A model generated the notes under the pieces. That model did no database searches. It was not told the DNA's origin and saw only the letters and a program-made list of their open reading frames with translations. Position numbers and translations under genes: made by a program. Of a stretch of DNA of 32,487 nt, positions 1-8,515 are shown piece by piece. The stretch is taken from positions 1-32,487 of the forward strand of contig JARFXS010000031.1 in the NCBI GenBank assembly GCA_029194465.1, written 5' to 3'. Position 1 is the stretch's first letter. Each line of letters opens with the position of its first letter. Source of the stretch: Candidatus Nitrosocosmicus sp. GTDB taxonomy: Archaea > Thermoproteota > Nitrososphaeria > Nitrososphaerales > Nitrososphaeraceae.

Positions 1-1
1 A

Positions 2-97
2 CCTGAAACTCCTGATACCCCACCTGAAACTCCTGATACCCCACCTGAAACTCCTGATACCCCACCTGAAACTCCTGATACCCCACCTGAAACTCCT
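2..97 (+). repeat. 21-nt tandem repeat coding PETPDTP, at least 4.5 copies
   Basis: Four complete 21-nt units and a 12-nt partial unit run from base 2 to 97 and continue off the left edge. The units are identical at nucleotide level, including third codon positions, and are in frame with the subtilase. They code for a Pro/Glu/Thr/Asp linker. Perfect identity points to recent expansion or homogenisation by slippage, so copy number is likely variable between strains. Confidence 0.95.
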
Positions 98-1648
98 ATT
101 CGACAAGAGTTTCAAACAACAGTGAAGGATTGCGGACCTAATCCAACAGATATTTTTGCAGGAGGATCATTAACAATTATTACCGATGAAGATTTTTCGC
201 AAGTATATAAGATATCTCCTAATCCATATACAACTGAAGATTCGCTATATTTTGTGAATAATGATTTTTTTGATTGTGATTCTGATAACTCGGTGATAAC
301 CTTAAATGGACTAGATTATGCTTGGTATACCGTAGAAATCCTAGATCAGTACAATGTTAACAATACCAAGACATTTGATATTTCCTTAAATGAAAACTTT
401 TCCTTCCCTACGATATACGTATTTGACAGAACATTCGTTCCAAATCTGATGTATGAACCTATACCTTCACAGTTTATTGTATGGTTGAATGAAAGTGTTA
501 CCACAAATGCGGGACTAGTGTCGCTAGATTATATCCAAAATGGTGAAATAAAATTTGTTTTTGAGAATCCCCCTGGTTTTGTTATTGATATGAATAATAG
601 TGGACAACTTAATGAGAGGGATTTTATGAACAAACTTAGTAACGATCCAAGGATTTTTGCAATTAATCAGGATTTAAACGGAAAGATCACTTCAGTTAGA
701 TACCATAATCAAACCATACCCGATAGCCTTGAAAGGATCAATGCAAATGTGCTCAATATCACAAGGGAAAAATTGGACAATGCTTTTTCCAAGCAATCCG
801 GAGAACTGGATTTTTCTAATGTTGATATCGCAATCTTGGATACAGGAATAAGTCTTGACCATCCCGATCTGAATGTCTACAGGAATGTATCTTTCGTAGA
901 AGGCGCACTAACAGGGGATGATGACTTGGGTCATGGATCTCATATTGCTGGAATAGCTGCTGCAAAAGATAATTCCATAGGTATTCTAGGGGTCGCACCC
1001 GGAGCAAAGCTCTGGGCAATAAAGGTATGTGATGTTAATGGCAACTGTCCTCTATCGTCTCAAATAAAGGGTATACAGTACGTTAATGATCATGCTGACG
1101 AAATAGACATAGTAAATCTAAGCATTGAGAATCCGCCATCAAACAAATTGGATAAGGCTATTAATGAATCTCTCGCAAAGGGATTGATATATGTAGTAGC
1201 CGCTGGAAACAGTAATATTAACACGTCATTGACTTCTCCAGCAAGAATCCCTGGAGTAATAGCAGTTTCTGCGATATCTGATAGTGACGGAGAATGTGGA
1301 GGTAGGGGTAATAGTACTATAGGAGGTCCTGACGATTATGCTGCTAGTTTCAGTAATTATGGAAATAGTATTGATCTTGCAGCACCGGGTGTGAATATAT
1401 TCTCGACCTACAAGGAACAAGGATATGCATTTGACAGTGGTACAAGTATGGCAGCCCCTGTTGTTGCAGGACAAGCCGCTTTGTATAAAAGTATTAAACC
1501 TAATGCCACTTCTGATGAAGTAGTTTCTGCCTTACTTAATTCTAGTGTACCATACACAACGCCTTGTGCAGGGGTCAACTATGGTCATTTCCAAGATGTT
1601 CAAAACCACCATAAAGAACCATTGATTTATACCTTAAGAATTCCCTAA
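2..1648 (+). CDS. Secreted subtilisin-like serine protease (S8), 5' end outside window
   Basis: The frame is open from base 2, so the gene starts upstream of the window; the GTG at 122 is only an internal codon. Order: a Pro-rich linker of tandem PETPDTP units (bases 2-97), a region of about 110 residues I do not recognise, a probable I9-like propeptide, then the catalytic domain starting near QTIPDSLERINAN. Counting from the GTG at 122, the triad is Asp240 (ILDTG), His271 (GHGSHIAG) and Ser442 (GTSMAAP), with oxyanion Asn363 (AAGNSN), so it looks active. The protein ends about 65 residues after the Ser, with no PPC or anchor domain. Secretion is inferred from the family and the linker; the signal peptide would be upstream. 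Cys residues around the catalytic domain (VCDVNGNC, ECGG, PCAG) may form disulfides. Confidence 0.93.
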   Translation, partial: PETPDTPPETPDTPPETPDTPPETPDTPPETPIRQEFQTTVKDCGPNPTDIFAGGSLTIITDEDFSQVYKISPNPYTTEDSLYFVNNDFFDCDSDNSVITLNGLDYAWYTVEILDQYNVNNTKTFDISLNENFSFPTIYVFDRTFVPNLMYEPIPSQFIVWLNESVTTNAGLVSLDYIQNGEIKFVFENPPGFVIDMNNSGQLNERDFMNKLSNDPRIFAINQDLNGKITSVRYHNQTIPDSLERINANVLNITREKLDNAFSKQSGELDFSNVDIAILDTGISLDHPDLNVYRNVSFVEGALTGDDDLGHGSHIAGIAAAKDNSIGILGVAPGAKLWAIKVCDVNGNCPLSSQIKGIQYVNDHADEIDIVNLSIENPPSNKLDKAINESLAKGLIYVVAAGNSNINTSLTSPARIPGVIAVSAISDSDGECGGRGNSTIGGPDDYAASFSNYGNSIDLAAPGVNIFSTYKEQGYAFDSGTSMAAPVVAGQAALYKSIKPNATSDEVVSALLNSSVPYTTPCAGVNYGHFQDVQNHHKEPLIYTLRIP

Positions 1649-1776
1649 GTAGGTGCCACTATTACTCCATGCGCGTAATCAAACGATTTTCTGTATACAT
1701 TTTCATTTGCCTTCTGATGGTGGTTGGTTCTACGTAGTTGATATGTAAAGCCAGTTATCCAGTTTTCGTGTATCAT
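1645..1776 (-). CDS. Possible 43-aa small protein, convergent with the subtilase
   Basis: An ATG-started minus-strand frame of 43 codons, too short for usual cut-offs, fills most of the gap between the subtilase and the DUF2024 gene. Its stop overlaps the last 4 bases of the subtilase gene. The product begins MIHENWITGFTYQL and ends DYAHGVIVAPT, with a mixed, protein-like composition. I do not recognise it and see no clear promoter. It may be a chance open frame. Confidence 0.25.
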   Translation of the reverse strand: MIHENWITGFTYQLRRTNHHQKANENVYRKSFDYAHGVIVAPT

Positions 1777-1838
1777 ATCAAATTTTGAACCTATACAGTA
1801 CCAAAATCTTAATTTCGTATTAGATAACGATGTAATAA

Positions 1839-1847
1839 ATTAAATAT
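1839..1847 (+). promoter_or_regulatory. TATA box for the DUF2024 gene
   Basis: An AATTAAATA-type box is centred about 27 nt before the ATG at 1871. This is the archaeal spacing between TATA box and transcription start, so the mRNA is predicted to be leaderless. Confidence 0.5.
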
Positions 1848-1870
1848 GATGTCTGTCCAAAAAAAGGTAT

Positions 1871-2131
1871 ATGGAATGTGCAGTATATGATACATATGTT
1901 ACAAAAAAAGATGGAAGAATAATGCATTTTGATGTAATTGTAGAAGCAAATACTCCCCACGAAAAAGCAATCGAATACGGAAAGGAGTATCTTAGTAGTG
2001 TTGATCAAGGAGGGCAGAAAATGACACAAGAGGAGTGTCAATTCTGTCATATTCAAGCGGCTCCACCAGTTGTAGCAAAAGACATCAAAGAATCTGGTTA
2101 CTACATTCAAAAAATGGAAGGTTGTCCTTAG
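1871..2131 (+). CDS. DUF2024 family protein
   Basis: An 86-aa protein of the DUF2024 family (function unknown). The family signatures are visible: an N-terminal DTYVTKKDGRIMHFDVIV strand pair, the EYGKEYL helix, the ECQFCHIQ motif and the C-terminal SGYYIQKMEGC. Length matches the family. Two Cys and a His in CQFCH (residues 57-61) could bind metal, which is inference only. A TATA box fits a leaderless ATG start. The gene stands alone; the next gene starts 244 nt downstream. Confidence 0.85.
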   Translation: MECAVYDTYVTKKDGRIMHFDVIVEANTPHEKAIEYGKEYLSSVDQGGQKMTQEECQFCHIQAAPPVVAKDIKESGYYIQKMEGCP

Positions 2132-2375
2132 AATCGCGGAATCTACTATTTGGATCTTCTTCAAAACACTCATTTATGAAATTTATATCAAACAGTGAAT
2201 TTTACAAAATATATCAATTGCTTGACAAAAAATTACCCATAATTCCTTTGCCTAGATCTACAAATGATTGTTTAACATAAACTCTTAAGAAACTTATGTT
2301 TGTAAAATAGCTTTAAATTGAAACTATTCAGATTGATTTCATTGTTTCTACATTAATAATACTGGATTAATTTAC

Positions 2376-3464
2376 GTGACATTATTTTTTTCAAGCCCTA
2401 TTGGTCTTGGACATATAACACGTGATATTGCCATTGTAAAGGAAATTGCCAAGTCATTTAATTATCATGATTTCAGCTTTATTACTGGTTCAAAAGCTTT
2501 TGATTTCATATGCAATGAGAATGATTCTTCTGAAGAATCAAAGGTCAACGCCCATAATCTTTACTTTCCACCAGAATTTTCAATAGATGAGGGGAGGTTA
2601 AACAACAGTTTTTTATGGTTGCTAAAATATGTGTCATATTTCAGAAAATCCAAAAGAAAAGCGAAGAAATGGATATCCACCAGTGGCATTAAACGGGATA
2701 CCTATCCTTTAATCATTACTGATGAGGATTTTGCTTCGCTGTCTGTCGGAAAGGATCTCAATATTCCAAGAATCCTCATTACAGATATACTTAGGACTCA
2801 TTTTACAAGAAATGGGATATTATCTGGTATCGAAAAATATCTCAACAATTCTATGTGCAATTTGATAAAGTCTAGTGATTGTGTTATCATTCCTGAATGT
2901 GGGGATAATCGCGATAATCTATTTTATGTGGGTCCAATAGTTAGAGAGATAAAAGCGAGCCGAGATGAGTTGCGAAAAAGGCTCTCGTTTAATAAATTTA
3001 CAATCTTGGTAACTACCGGGGGCACGTCAGCTGGTGATTATTTAACAAAAAAGACGCTAGAATCTTTTACTAGAATACGTAAACGACATGATTGTGATTT
3101 GGTAGTATCTTTTACATCTAATATTTCACTTAATGATAAGAGGGATAAATCCTATAGAAATATAGGTTTTGTAAACAATATCCATGAATATGTGTACGCA
3201 GCAGACTTGGTTATATCATTAGCAGGAAAATCTACAATTGATGAGAGCTTAGTATACGGCACCCCTGGCATTTTTATTCCAATTAAGAATCATTTTGAAC
3301 AAGAGGATAGGGCCAGAGAATTGGGGTTTTCATATGAAGACATTAATAAGCTAGATACAATTATGGAAGGAAAGCTTTCAGGCTTTCGTTTAGAAAATGA
3401 AAAAAGGATGCCAAATGGAGTTGCCGAGGCTGCCAAGCTTATTGCCGGATATCTGAATAAATAA
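2376..3464 (+). CDS. MurG/GT28-like glycosyltransferase
   Basis: A 362-aa soluble GT-B-fold glycosyltransferase, GTG start. The N-terminal half opens with the Gly-rich acceptor-side loop SSPIGLGHITRD (residues 6-17). The C-terminal half has the nucleotide-sugar domain: TTGGTSAGDY, then GFVNNIHEYVYAADLVIS and the GKSTIDESLVYGTPGIFIP motif typical of GT28 donor binding. In archaea, relatives transfer sugars to lipid or protein acceptors; donor and acceptor cannot be read here. Aspartokinase starts 27 nt downstream on the same strand, so co-transcription is likely. A UDP-GlcNAc C2-epimerase-like fold is a less likely alternative. Confidence 0.8.
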   Translation: MTLFFSSPIGLGHITRDIAIVKEIAKSFNYHDFSFITGSKAFDFICNENDSSEESKVNAHNLYFPPEFSIDEGRLNNSFLWLLKYVSYFRKSKRKAKKWISTSGIKRDTYPLIITDEDFASLSVGKDLNIPRILITDILRTHFTRNGILSGIEKYLNNSMCNLIKSSDCVIIPECGDNRDNLFYVGPIVREIKASRDELRKRLSFNKFTILVTTGGTSAGDYLTKKTLESFTRIRKRHDCDLVVSFTSNISLNDKRDKSYRNIGFVNNIHEYVYAADLVISLAGKSTIDESLVYGTPGIFIPIKNHFEQEDRARELGFSYEDINKLDTIMEGKLSGFRLENEKRMPNGVAEAAKLIAGYLNK

Positions 3465-3491
3465 TAACAGGATATTGTATTAATTTTTGTA

Positions 3492-4907
3492 TTGGAGCCA
3501 TTAGTAATTGCAAAATTCGGCGGATCAGCGTTAGGAGTAAATGGCGTAAAGATCCCAATCATAATTGACAGAATAAGAGAATTAAGGAAAAAATCAAAGA
3601 TCATTTGCGTGTTTTCTGCTCCTCTTACGAATTATGAAGGGAAGAATATGTCTATGACCGATGTTGCCATCCGGATTTCAAAAAATTATGCTTCATCAAA
3701 TCCGGTAGACATCGATGTCCTAAAAACCGTCTATTTGGAGATTTCAAATAAATACTTATCAAAGGCAGACAGACTAAGTTTTGAATCCGAGTTAGAGAAA
3801 TTTAACAAGACTGTTTTGATATCGCTCAAGCAAGTGGCAGAAAATCGTCGATTTGTTGACGTTAGTCGCTCGCGAATCCTTGCATATAGTGGAGAAATAG
3901 TGATTTCTGTTTTAATGGATTATATCTTAAAAAGTAACGGTATTAAATCCTCTAGTGTGCACGTGAATGAATGGCCAATAGTTACTGATGATAATTTCGA
4001 AGCAGCTAGTTTCTTGTTAGACGAATCTAAAAATCAGATAGATTCACTAATTAGGTTAGTTAAAGAGAATGAAGTTTTGTGCATAGGTGGTTTTATCGGA
4101 AAAACAGTAGATGGCCTGGAAACTACTTATGAAAGGGGGGGATCAGATAGATCTGCTGCGGATTTAGGGATCTTATTATCATCACAGTTTAACGTCATTC
4201 TTGATTTTGAAAAAGACAATTCCGTATTAAGTGCTGACCCTAAAATCGTTTCTAATAATCTTCACAACGTGAAGACTCTTTCTTATAACGAAGCTAAACT
4301 TGCGGGCATGTTTGGCATGAAAATTTTGGATCCAATCGCTATTAAAGATATAGACGATCATGACCTAAATTTGATCATCTTAGTTACTAATATTTCAAAT
4401 CCTTCAAATTATACACAAATATTAAAACGGTTGTCAGACGATGAACTCGAAACGGAAGCCAAGATCAAGATTGTTACTGGTAAAAAAAACTGTGCTATCG
4501 TTAGAATGGAATCCATAGCAGCATCTCACATTGCCGCACTATTTGAGAAGCAAAGACAATATCATGATTTTATTAAATTATCTCCATATAAAAAGGACAA
4601 TTTGGAAATGACAAGGTTCCTATTTTTGGATGGGGACTATGTAAAAAGACATGAAAAAATATTTCGTTCGTTCTACCCGAAGGCTGAAATGGTATATGGT
4701 AGAGGAGTAGTTACTCTTATTGGAGATTCCATGTGGAAAATTCCTAAAATCGTTTCTGATACCAGTAGTATTGTTAGTCAGCAAGACATTAACATACTAG
4801 TTATAGATGCACAGGAAGAGACATCAAGAATTCTCATTTTAGTAGAAGATCGAAATGTTGAAGAAGTTATTAGATCAATACACTCAAAAGGCTCGATAAT
4901 AAATTAG
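3492..4907 (+). CDS. lysC: Aspartate kinase
   Basis: Phosphorylates L-aspartate to 4-phospho-L-aspartate, the entry step to lysine, threonine and methionine. The 471-aa protein starts at TTG, placing the family N-terminus VIAKFGGSALG at residues 5-15. Kinase motifs include the YERGGSDRSAADLG substrate/nucleotide loop and SADPKIV followed by LSYNEAKLAGMFGMKIL. The C-terminal about 150 residues (starting near KIKIVTGKKNCAIVRM) look like two ACT regulatory domains, consistent with feedback control by an end-product amino acid; which one cannot be read. Downstream, 24 nt away, is a branched-chain aminotransferase. The gene symbol is by family; thrA/ask-type names would serve equally. Confidence 0.92.
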   Translation: MEPLVIAKFGGSALGVNGVKIPIIIDRIRELRKKSKIICVFSAPLTNYEGKNMSMTDVAIRISKNYASSNPVDIDVLKTVYLEISNKYLSKADRLSFESELEKFNKTVLISLKQVAENRRFVDVSRSRILAYSGEIVISVLMDYILKSNGIKSSSVHVNEWPIVTDDNFEAASFLLDESKNQIDSLIRLVKENEVLCIGGFIGKTVDGLETTYERGGSDRSAADLGILLSSQFNVILDFEKDNSVLSADPKIVSNNLHNVKTLSYNEAKLAGMFGMKILDPIAIKDIDDHDLNLIILVTNISNPSNYTQILKRLSDDELETEAKIKIVTGKKNCAIVRMESIAASHIAALFEKQRQYHDFIKLSPYKKDNLEMTRFLFLDGDYVKRHEKIFRSFYPKAEMVYGRGVVTLIGDSMWKIPKIVSDTSSIVSQQDINILVIDAQEETSRILILVEDRNVEEVIRSIHSKGSIIN

Positions 4908-4931
4908 TTACACTATTCTGGTGTACTGTTT

Positions 4932-5849
4932 ATGATAGAAAGTGATAAAATTTGGATTGATGGAAATTTAATTGATTATGCTGAAGCTAAGGTGCATGTA
5001 TTAACTCATGGATTACACTATGGAACCGGTGTATTTGAGGGAATTCGTTCATATAAAACCGCTGAAGGAATTACCATATTTCGACTAGACGATCATATAA
5101 GAAGATTGTTTAATAGCGGAAAAGCCTACTTTATGAAGTTTGAATATTCATTCGATGAACTCAAAAAAGCTACAGTAAAGGTAGTTAGGGCTAATAGATT
5201 GGACGAATGTTATATCAGGATAATTGCGTTTTATGGCTATGGGAAATTGGGCGTCAACCCTTTACCCAACAAGGTATCTATAGCAATATCTGCATGGAAA
5301 TGGACTGAACATATTAAAAAAGAAGATATGGAGCAAGGTATTCACATCATGGTATCTTCTTGGGAGAAGGTAGGAATAAGATCAATGCCCACTCATGCAA
5401 AAGGAGTGGCAAATTATGCTAATTCTGCATTGGCAAGAATGGAAGCTTTGAAATCTGGATTCGATGAAGCGATAATGCTAAATTCTAATGGTTTTGTCGT
5501 AGAAGCAAGTGCGGAAAATATCTTCTTTGTAAAAGGGGGGATATTGTACACCCCACCAATTTCAACAGGAGCCCTTGAAGGAATAACCAGAGATACAGTT
5601 ATTGAAATTGCCAAACAGCATGGTATCAACATTTGTTATGATAACATTTCTAGGGACGAACTTTATTACTTTGATGAAATATTTTTGACTGGAACTGCAT
5701 CAGAAATTGTTCCGGTTGGATTCATTGATCACAGGGTTATAGGCGATGGGGGTATTGGACCAATTACAAGAGAAATTCAGCAGCATTTTGAAAATATAGT
5801 GAGAGGTAAGAACCATGAAAAGCGTAATTGGCTTACAATTATACAATAA
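4932..5849 (+). CDS. ilvE: Branched-chain amino acid aminotransferase (PLP fold type IV)
   Basis: Transfers the amino group between glutamate and the 2-oxo acids of valine, leucine and isoleucine. The 305-aa protein (ATG start) has IWIDGNLIDYAEAKVHVLTHGLHYG at the N-terminus in the family arrangement, the PLP lysine Lys157 in MPTHAKGVANYANS, the EASAENIFF segment, and the phosphate-binding LEGITRDT and TGTASEIVPV loops. Length equals the IlvE family. It follows aspartokinase by 24 nt, so both probably belong to one amino-acid biosynthesis transcript. D-amino-acid transaminases and aminodeoxychorismate lyases share the fold but usually differ in length and in the HGLHYGTGVFEGIR region. Confidence 0.93.
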   Translation: MIESDKIWIDGNLIDYAEAKVHVLTHGLHYGTGVFEGIRSYKTAEGITIFRLDDHIRRLFNSGKAYFMKFEYSFDELKKATVKVVRANRLDECYIRIIAFYGYGKLGVNPLPNKVSIAISAWKWTEHIKKEDMEQGIHIMVSSWEKVGIRSMPTHAKGVANYANSALARMEALKSGFDEAIMLNSNGFVVEASAENIFFVKGGILYTPPISTGALEGITRDTVIEIAKQHGINICYDNISRDELYYFDEIFLTGTASEIVPVGFIDHRVIGDGGIGPITREIQQHFENIVRGKNHEKRNWLTIIQ

Positions 5850-5912
5850 TCTTGAAAATCCTTATCAAAGCCTCGCATGTTCATTCACCAGGAACAAGAT
5901 GTTTTATTAATT

Positions 5913-5929
5913 GTCAGTTGCCCTGACAT
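5913..5929 (+). terminator. Small hairpin after ilvE
   Basis: TGTCAG (5913-5918) and CTGACA (5924-5929) form a 6-bp stem with a 5-nt loop, 64 nt after the ilvE stop and followed by TTTT and an A-run. It could end the lysC-ilvE transcript or be a 3' processing site. Archaeal termination usually needs only a T-run, so the role is uncertain. Confidence 0.3.
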
Positions 5930-6126
5930 TTTAAAAAAATAATTTCTATCCTTATCTTTATAATTAGACTGAGAGATTGATATTTTGCACTTTCATCCTA
6001 TGAACGGATCTATAAGTTGATTGTATAAAGTGTTACTACTTTTAGTATGCTTATCAACAAACCTCATGTCAAATTTAACTAACCAGGATAGAGCATGTTC
6101 CTTTCTGATCATATCGATCCCAATAT

Positions 6127-7116
6127 TCATCCAATAGCATTCCATATTCTTTGTAAAGACGTATCATACCTATAGCCTGTATTAAAACTGCCCCCTTCAA
6201 ATTCCTCATATTCGTGATTAATACCTCGACCTCTGCATCTTTTACTGAATATTCTTGATCCTATGGTTAGATTAAATTCATCTTTAGTTCCACAATCAAA
6301 ATACAAAAGTTTCATTTTTTTTAGATTCTCTGAAAATTCATTTACCTTATTGATTGGGTCGAAATCTTTCCATAATTTCCATACAGTCTCTTTGAATTCT
6401 CCTGATTCAATATCAAATGGTAAATCTGTGTTTAGTTCTGGACTATTTAAGTTTGGTGAATAATGTGCGGCCATTGACATAATACTTAATGTCGTAAAAT
6501 CTTTCTTATCATGTTTACTCGCCCTTTTCCAAAAGTCAACAAGCCATCTTTTAGGACTCTTGTACTTTCTTAACATATCGATTGCGATCGGAAAATCTGG
6601 TAGGTAACAGTATTCAAACGCTGAATCAAATGAATGTGCTGCTATGGCACTAAAGATTTTTGGATTTCGCATGCCTAAAGAAAGAGCTCCATACCCGCCC
6701 GATGATTTCCCAAGAACAGCTCTTTTTGAAACGTTATATTTTAAGTCTATTAAAGGGATAATTTCTTCTATAATGTAATCTTCATACCTGCCCACAGCCA
6801 CCGAGTTAATATATTGACTTCCTCCTAATCTGTTAAAGCAATTTACAATTACAATGATCATTTCACCACATTTTTGATCCAGGTTCAATTTTTCCAATCT
6901 CTCGTTAATAGGCATAGAAAAAGGATTCCAGTTAATTGTGGAATAATTATCATTTCCAAAAGAGGGTAATAAAATAATAGTTGGATACCCTGAAGATATA
7001 CTTGCAGAATAATTTTTCGGAGTATAAACTAGTATGTCTCTTTCATAAGGATCCTTTAAAGGATTATTCTTTAATACGTTGCTTTCAAGTTTTAAGATAT
7101 CTATCTTCCCGTTCAA
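6127..7116 (-). CDS. Esterase-D-like alpha/beta hydrolase, catalytic His apparently replaced
   Basis: A 329-aa protein of the esterase D / mycolyltransferase-like alpha/beta hydrolase group, TTG start 6 nt after the stop of the preceding gene. The nucleophile elbow is GKSSGGYGA with Ser138; the oxyanion side is YPTIILLPSFGN; a likely acid residue is Asp279 in FDCGTKDEFNL. Relatives known to me have a Gly-Gly-His in the C-terminal segment ahead of an aromatic-Arg-Tyr/Phe-Asp motif. Here the segment reads FEGGSFNTGYRYD, with Ser310 (codon AGT) where His is expected. There is no signal peptide, so it is probably cytoplasmic. It may be inactive, altered in chemistry, or use another His. It is the last gene of a four-gene minus-strand cluster. 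Confidence 0.8.
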   Translation of the reverse strand: MNGKIDILKLESNVLKNNPLKDPYERDILVYTPKNYSASISSGYPTIILLPSFGNDNYSTINWNPFSMPINERLEKLNLDQKCGEMIIVIVNCFNRLGGSQYINSVAVGRYEDYIIEEIIPLIDLKYNVSKRAVLGKSSGGYGALSLGMRNPKIFSAIAAHSFDSAFEYCYLPDFPIAIDMLRKYKSPKRWLVDFWKRASKHDKKDFTTLSIMSMAAHYSPNLNSPELNTDLPFDIESGEFKETVWKLWKDFDPINKVNEFSENLKKMKLLYFDCGTKDEFNLTIGSRIFSKRCRGRGINHEYEEFEGGSFNTGYRYDTSLQRIWNAIG

Positions 7117-7122
7117 TTCATT

Positions 7123-7671
7123 TTATCCATATCCTGGATATCTCTCTTTTATTTTCTTTTTTATATTTGAAGTCAATTTGTCTGATACGATATCGTGATA
7201 CTTGCTCTTTCCAATAAGGTTTTTACTAGTATATAGGAAAGGTCCATAAAGATAATCCGTACCCTTAGTTGGCACAGTTGGTTCCATGGAATTCAACATA
7301 AAATTCAATTCTTTATTAATATAATCTGTATTTTTTTTGGACAACACATCATGTTCTTCCGAAATTTTCCTAAACATGTTCATAAAGACTGGTGGATCTA
7401 TTTTTCTATATCCAAATGGTATAATATCTTCATCAAATGTTTTCTTCATCTTGATAGGATCAATATCCAATCTTGTACCCGTTATGATCGGGGAGGGTTT
7501 ATAGATGGAATCAATTTTTAACTGCCAAGATTCATCAGAGTTTGTCACTGTTGCATCAAAAAATCCATCGCGGATCGAATTCGTGGATATAATGAAATTC
7601 CAATTTCTAGGGTTTAGTGAATATTTTTTGAATATCTGTTTGGCAAGTATCTTCTCCTCCAGAATTTCCAT
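7123..7671 (-). CDS. Uncharacterised protein, 182 aa
   Basis: I do not recognise this protein. It has no membrane segment or signal peptide and is rich in Lys, Ile and Asp. The N-terminal third (KQIFKKYSLNPRNWNFIIS) looks like an alpha/beta domain, and the C-terminus is strongly basic (NIKKKIKERYPGYG). The ATG start has a TATA-like TTTAAAAG about 40 nt upstream (7709-7716 on the other strand), compatible with a short leader. It ends 6 nt before the esterase start, so the two are probably one transcript and may share a substrate or pathway. Confidence 0.75.
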   Translation of the reverse strand: MEILEEKILAKQIFKKYSLNPRNWNFIISTNSIRDGFFDATVTNSDESWQLKIDSIYKPSPIITGTRLDIDPIKMKKTFDEDIIPFGYRKIDPPVFMNMFRKISEEHDVLSKKNTDYINKELNFMLNSMEPTVPTKGTDYLYGPFLYTSKNLIGKSKYHDIVSDKLTSNIKKKIKERYPGYG

Positions 7672-7754
7672 ATATAAAAATAGTTTGGTATTTAATAATA
7701 GGCTTACGCTTTTAAATCAACAAGTCTTTGAGACTTTTTGAAGTATTAGGTATC

Positions 7755-8312
7755 TCAAGCTGAAATGATATCGTCCAATGTGGAAAAAGGAGGATGTCTC
7801 CCTGTGATTCTAAATATTATCGAATTACCCTTCTTACCATGCTCTTCTACATATTCTAATTTTCTAAATATTACTAGGGCTATTTTCCCACGCTGTCTAT
7901 TATTGCCGCAAGCTTTTCTTTCTTTATCTTGTAAATCCTGCAAAATAAACCCACCATCGCTTCTTATCTTTTCATCTGATAAATCAAGACAAGCCTTCCA
8001 AAGTCTTGAAATGATAGATCGATTTTGTCGAAGGGATCCCAAATATAGTATTTTGGAGTTTTTTTGCGTTATTATTTGAGCTGCAAATTCAAGATCATCC
8101 GTTTTTCGATGATAAATATTATATATACTCCGTTTTTTCCGAGGACTTTCTTCTAGATTGAACCAAAAACTATATCCTTCTGGCTCTGCATAAAATTGAT
8201 TTATATTATTTGAAACATATTTCCCTTCCTCGGCTTCAATTCCAGAAATTTTGTTTAATCTCCAATTTCGATTATCGTTTAAAATCTTTTTGTGCATCAA
8301 ACAGTTTTTCAT
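7755..8312 (-). CDS. Uncharacterised protein, 185 aa
   Basis: I do not recognise this protein. The frame can be opened at a TTG at 8321, but the ATG at 8312 is preferred because it lies 2 nt after the stop of the upstream 66-aa gene (TAACTATG), the pattern of translational coupling. The product is soluble and basic, with a central segment DLEFAAQIITQKNSKILYLG and a Lys/Arg-rich stretch DLQDKERKACGNNRQRGKI. The strand-rich C-terminus GNSIIFRITGRHPPFSTLDD closes the chain. With its partner it could be a two-piece DNA- or RNA-binding unit, which is inference from charge and the helical partner only. Confidence 0.7.
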   Translation of the reverse strand: MKNCLMHKKILNDNRNWRLNKISGIEAEEGKYVSNNINQFYAEPEGYSFWFNLEESPRKKRSIYNIYHRKTDDLEFAAQIITQKNSKILYLGSLRQNRSIISRLWKACLDLSDEKIRSDGGFILQDLQDKERKACGNNRQRGKIALVIFRKLEYVEEHGKKGNSIIFRITGRHPPFSTLDDIISA

Positions 8313-8314
8313 AG

Positions 8315-8515
8315 TTAACAATAAATTTTCTTTCTATTTGTTTCCAATTTAAGAAGCAAGCCACTATCCACAAGACTATTTAATGCAAAAATCAAATTCT
8401 CATCAAAGTGTCTACCAGAAAGTTTTCTAATCTGATCTTCAAATAGAACGTTGTGACCTCCTTCTCCAATTAAATTATATATGATCCATTTTTTCCAATC
8501 TGAGATAGAGACCAC
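8315..8515 (-). CDS. Small helical (winged-helix-like) protein, 66 aa
   Basis: A 66-aa protein with GTG start, supported by an AAGGAG ribosome-binding motif (8522-8527 on the other strand) 6 nt upstream, rare in this mostly leaderless genome. The helical pattern SDWKKWIIYNLIGEGG, then EDQIRKLSGRHFDENLIFALNSLVDSGLLLKLE, resembles a winged helix: two helices, a recognition helix, then a short beta wing ending in RKKIYC. There is no known name. It is the first gene of the minus-strand cluster and is directly followed by the 185-aa gene. A DNA-binding or protein-protein role is inferred from fold pattern only. Confidence 0.65.
   Translation of the reverse strand: MVSISDWKKWIIYNLIGEGGHNVLFEDQIRKLSGRHFDENLIFALNSLVDSGLLLKLETNRKKIYC

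Noticed and set aside
2-97. CRISPR-like array because of regular repeats
   Set aside because: The units are directly adjacent without spacers, are 21 nt, and stay in frame with the subtilase; they are a coding tandem repeat.
2035-2280. 81-codon + frame overlapping the end of the DUF2024 gene
   Set aside because: It overlaps a well-supported gene in another frame, and its own sequence is not protein-like.
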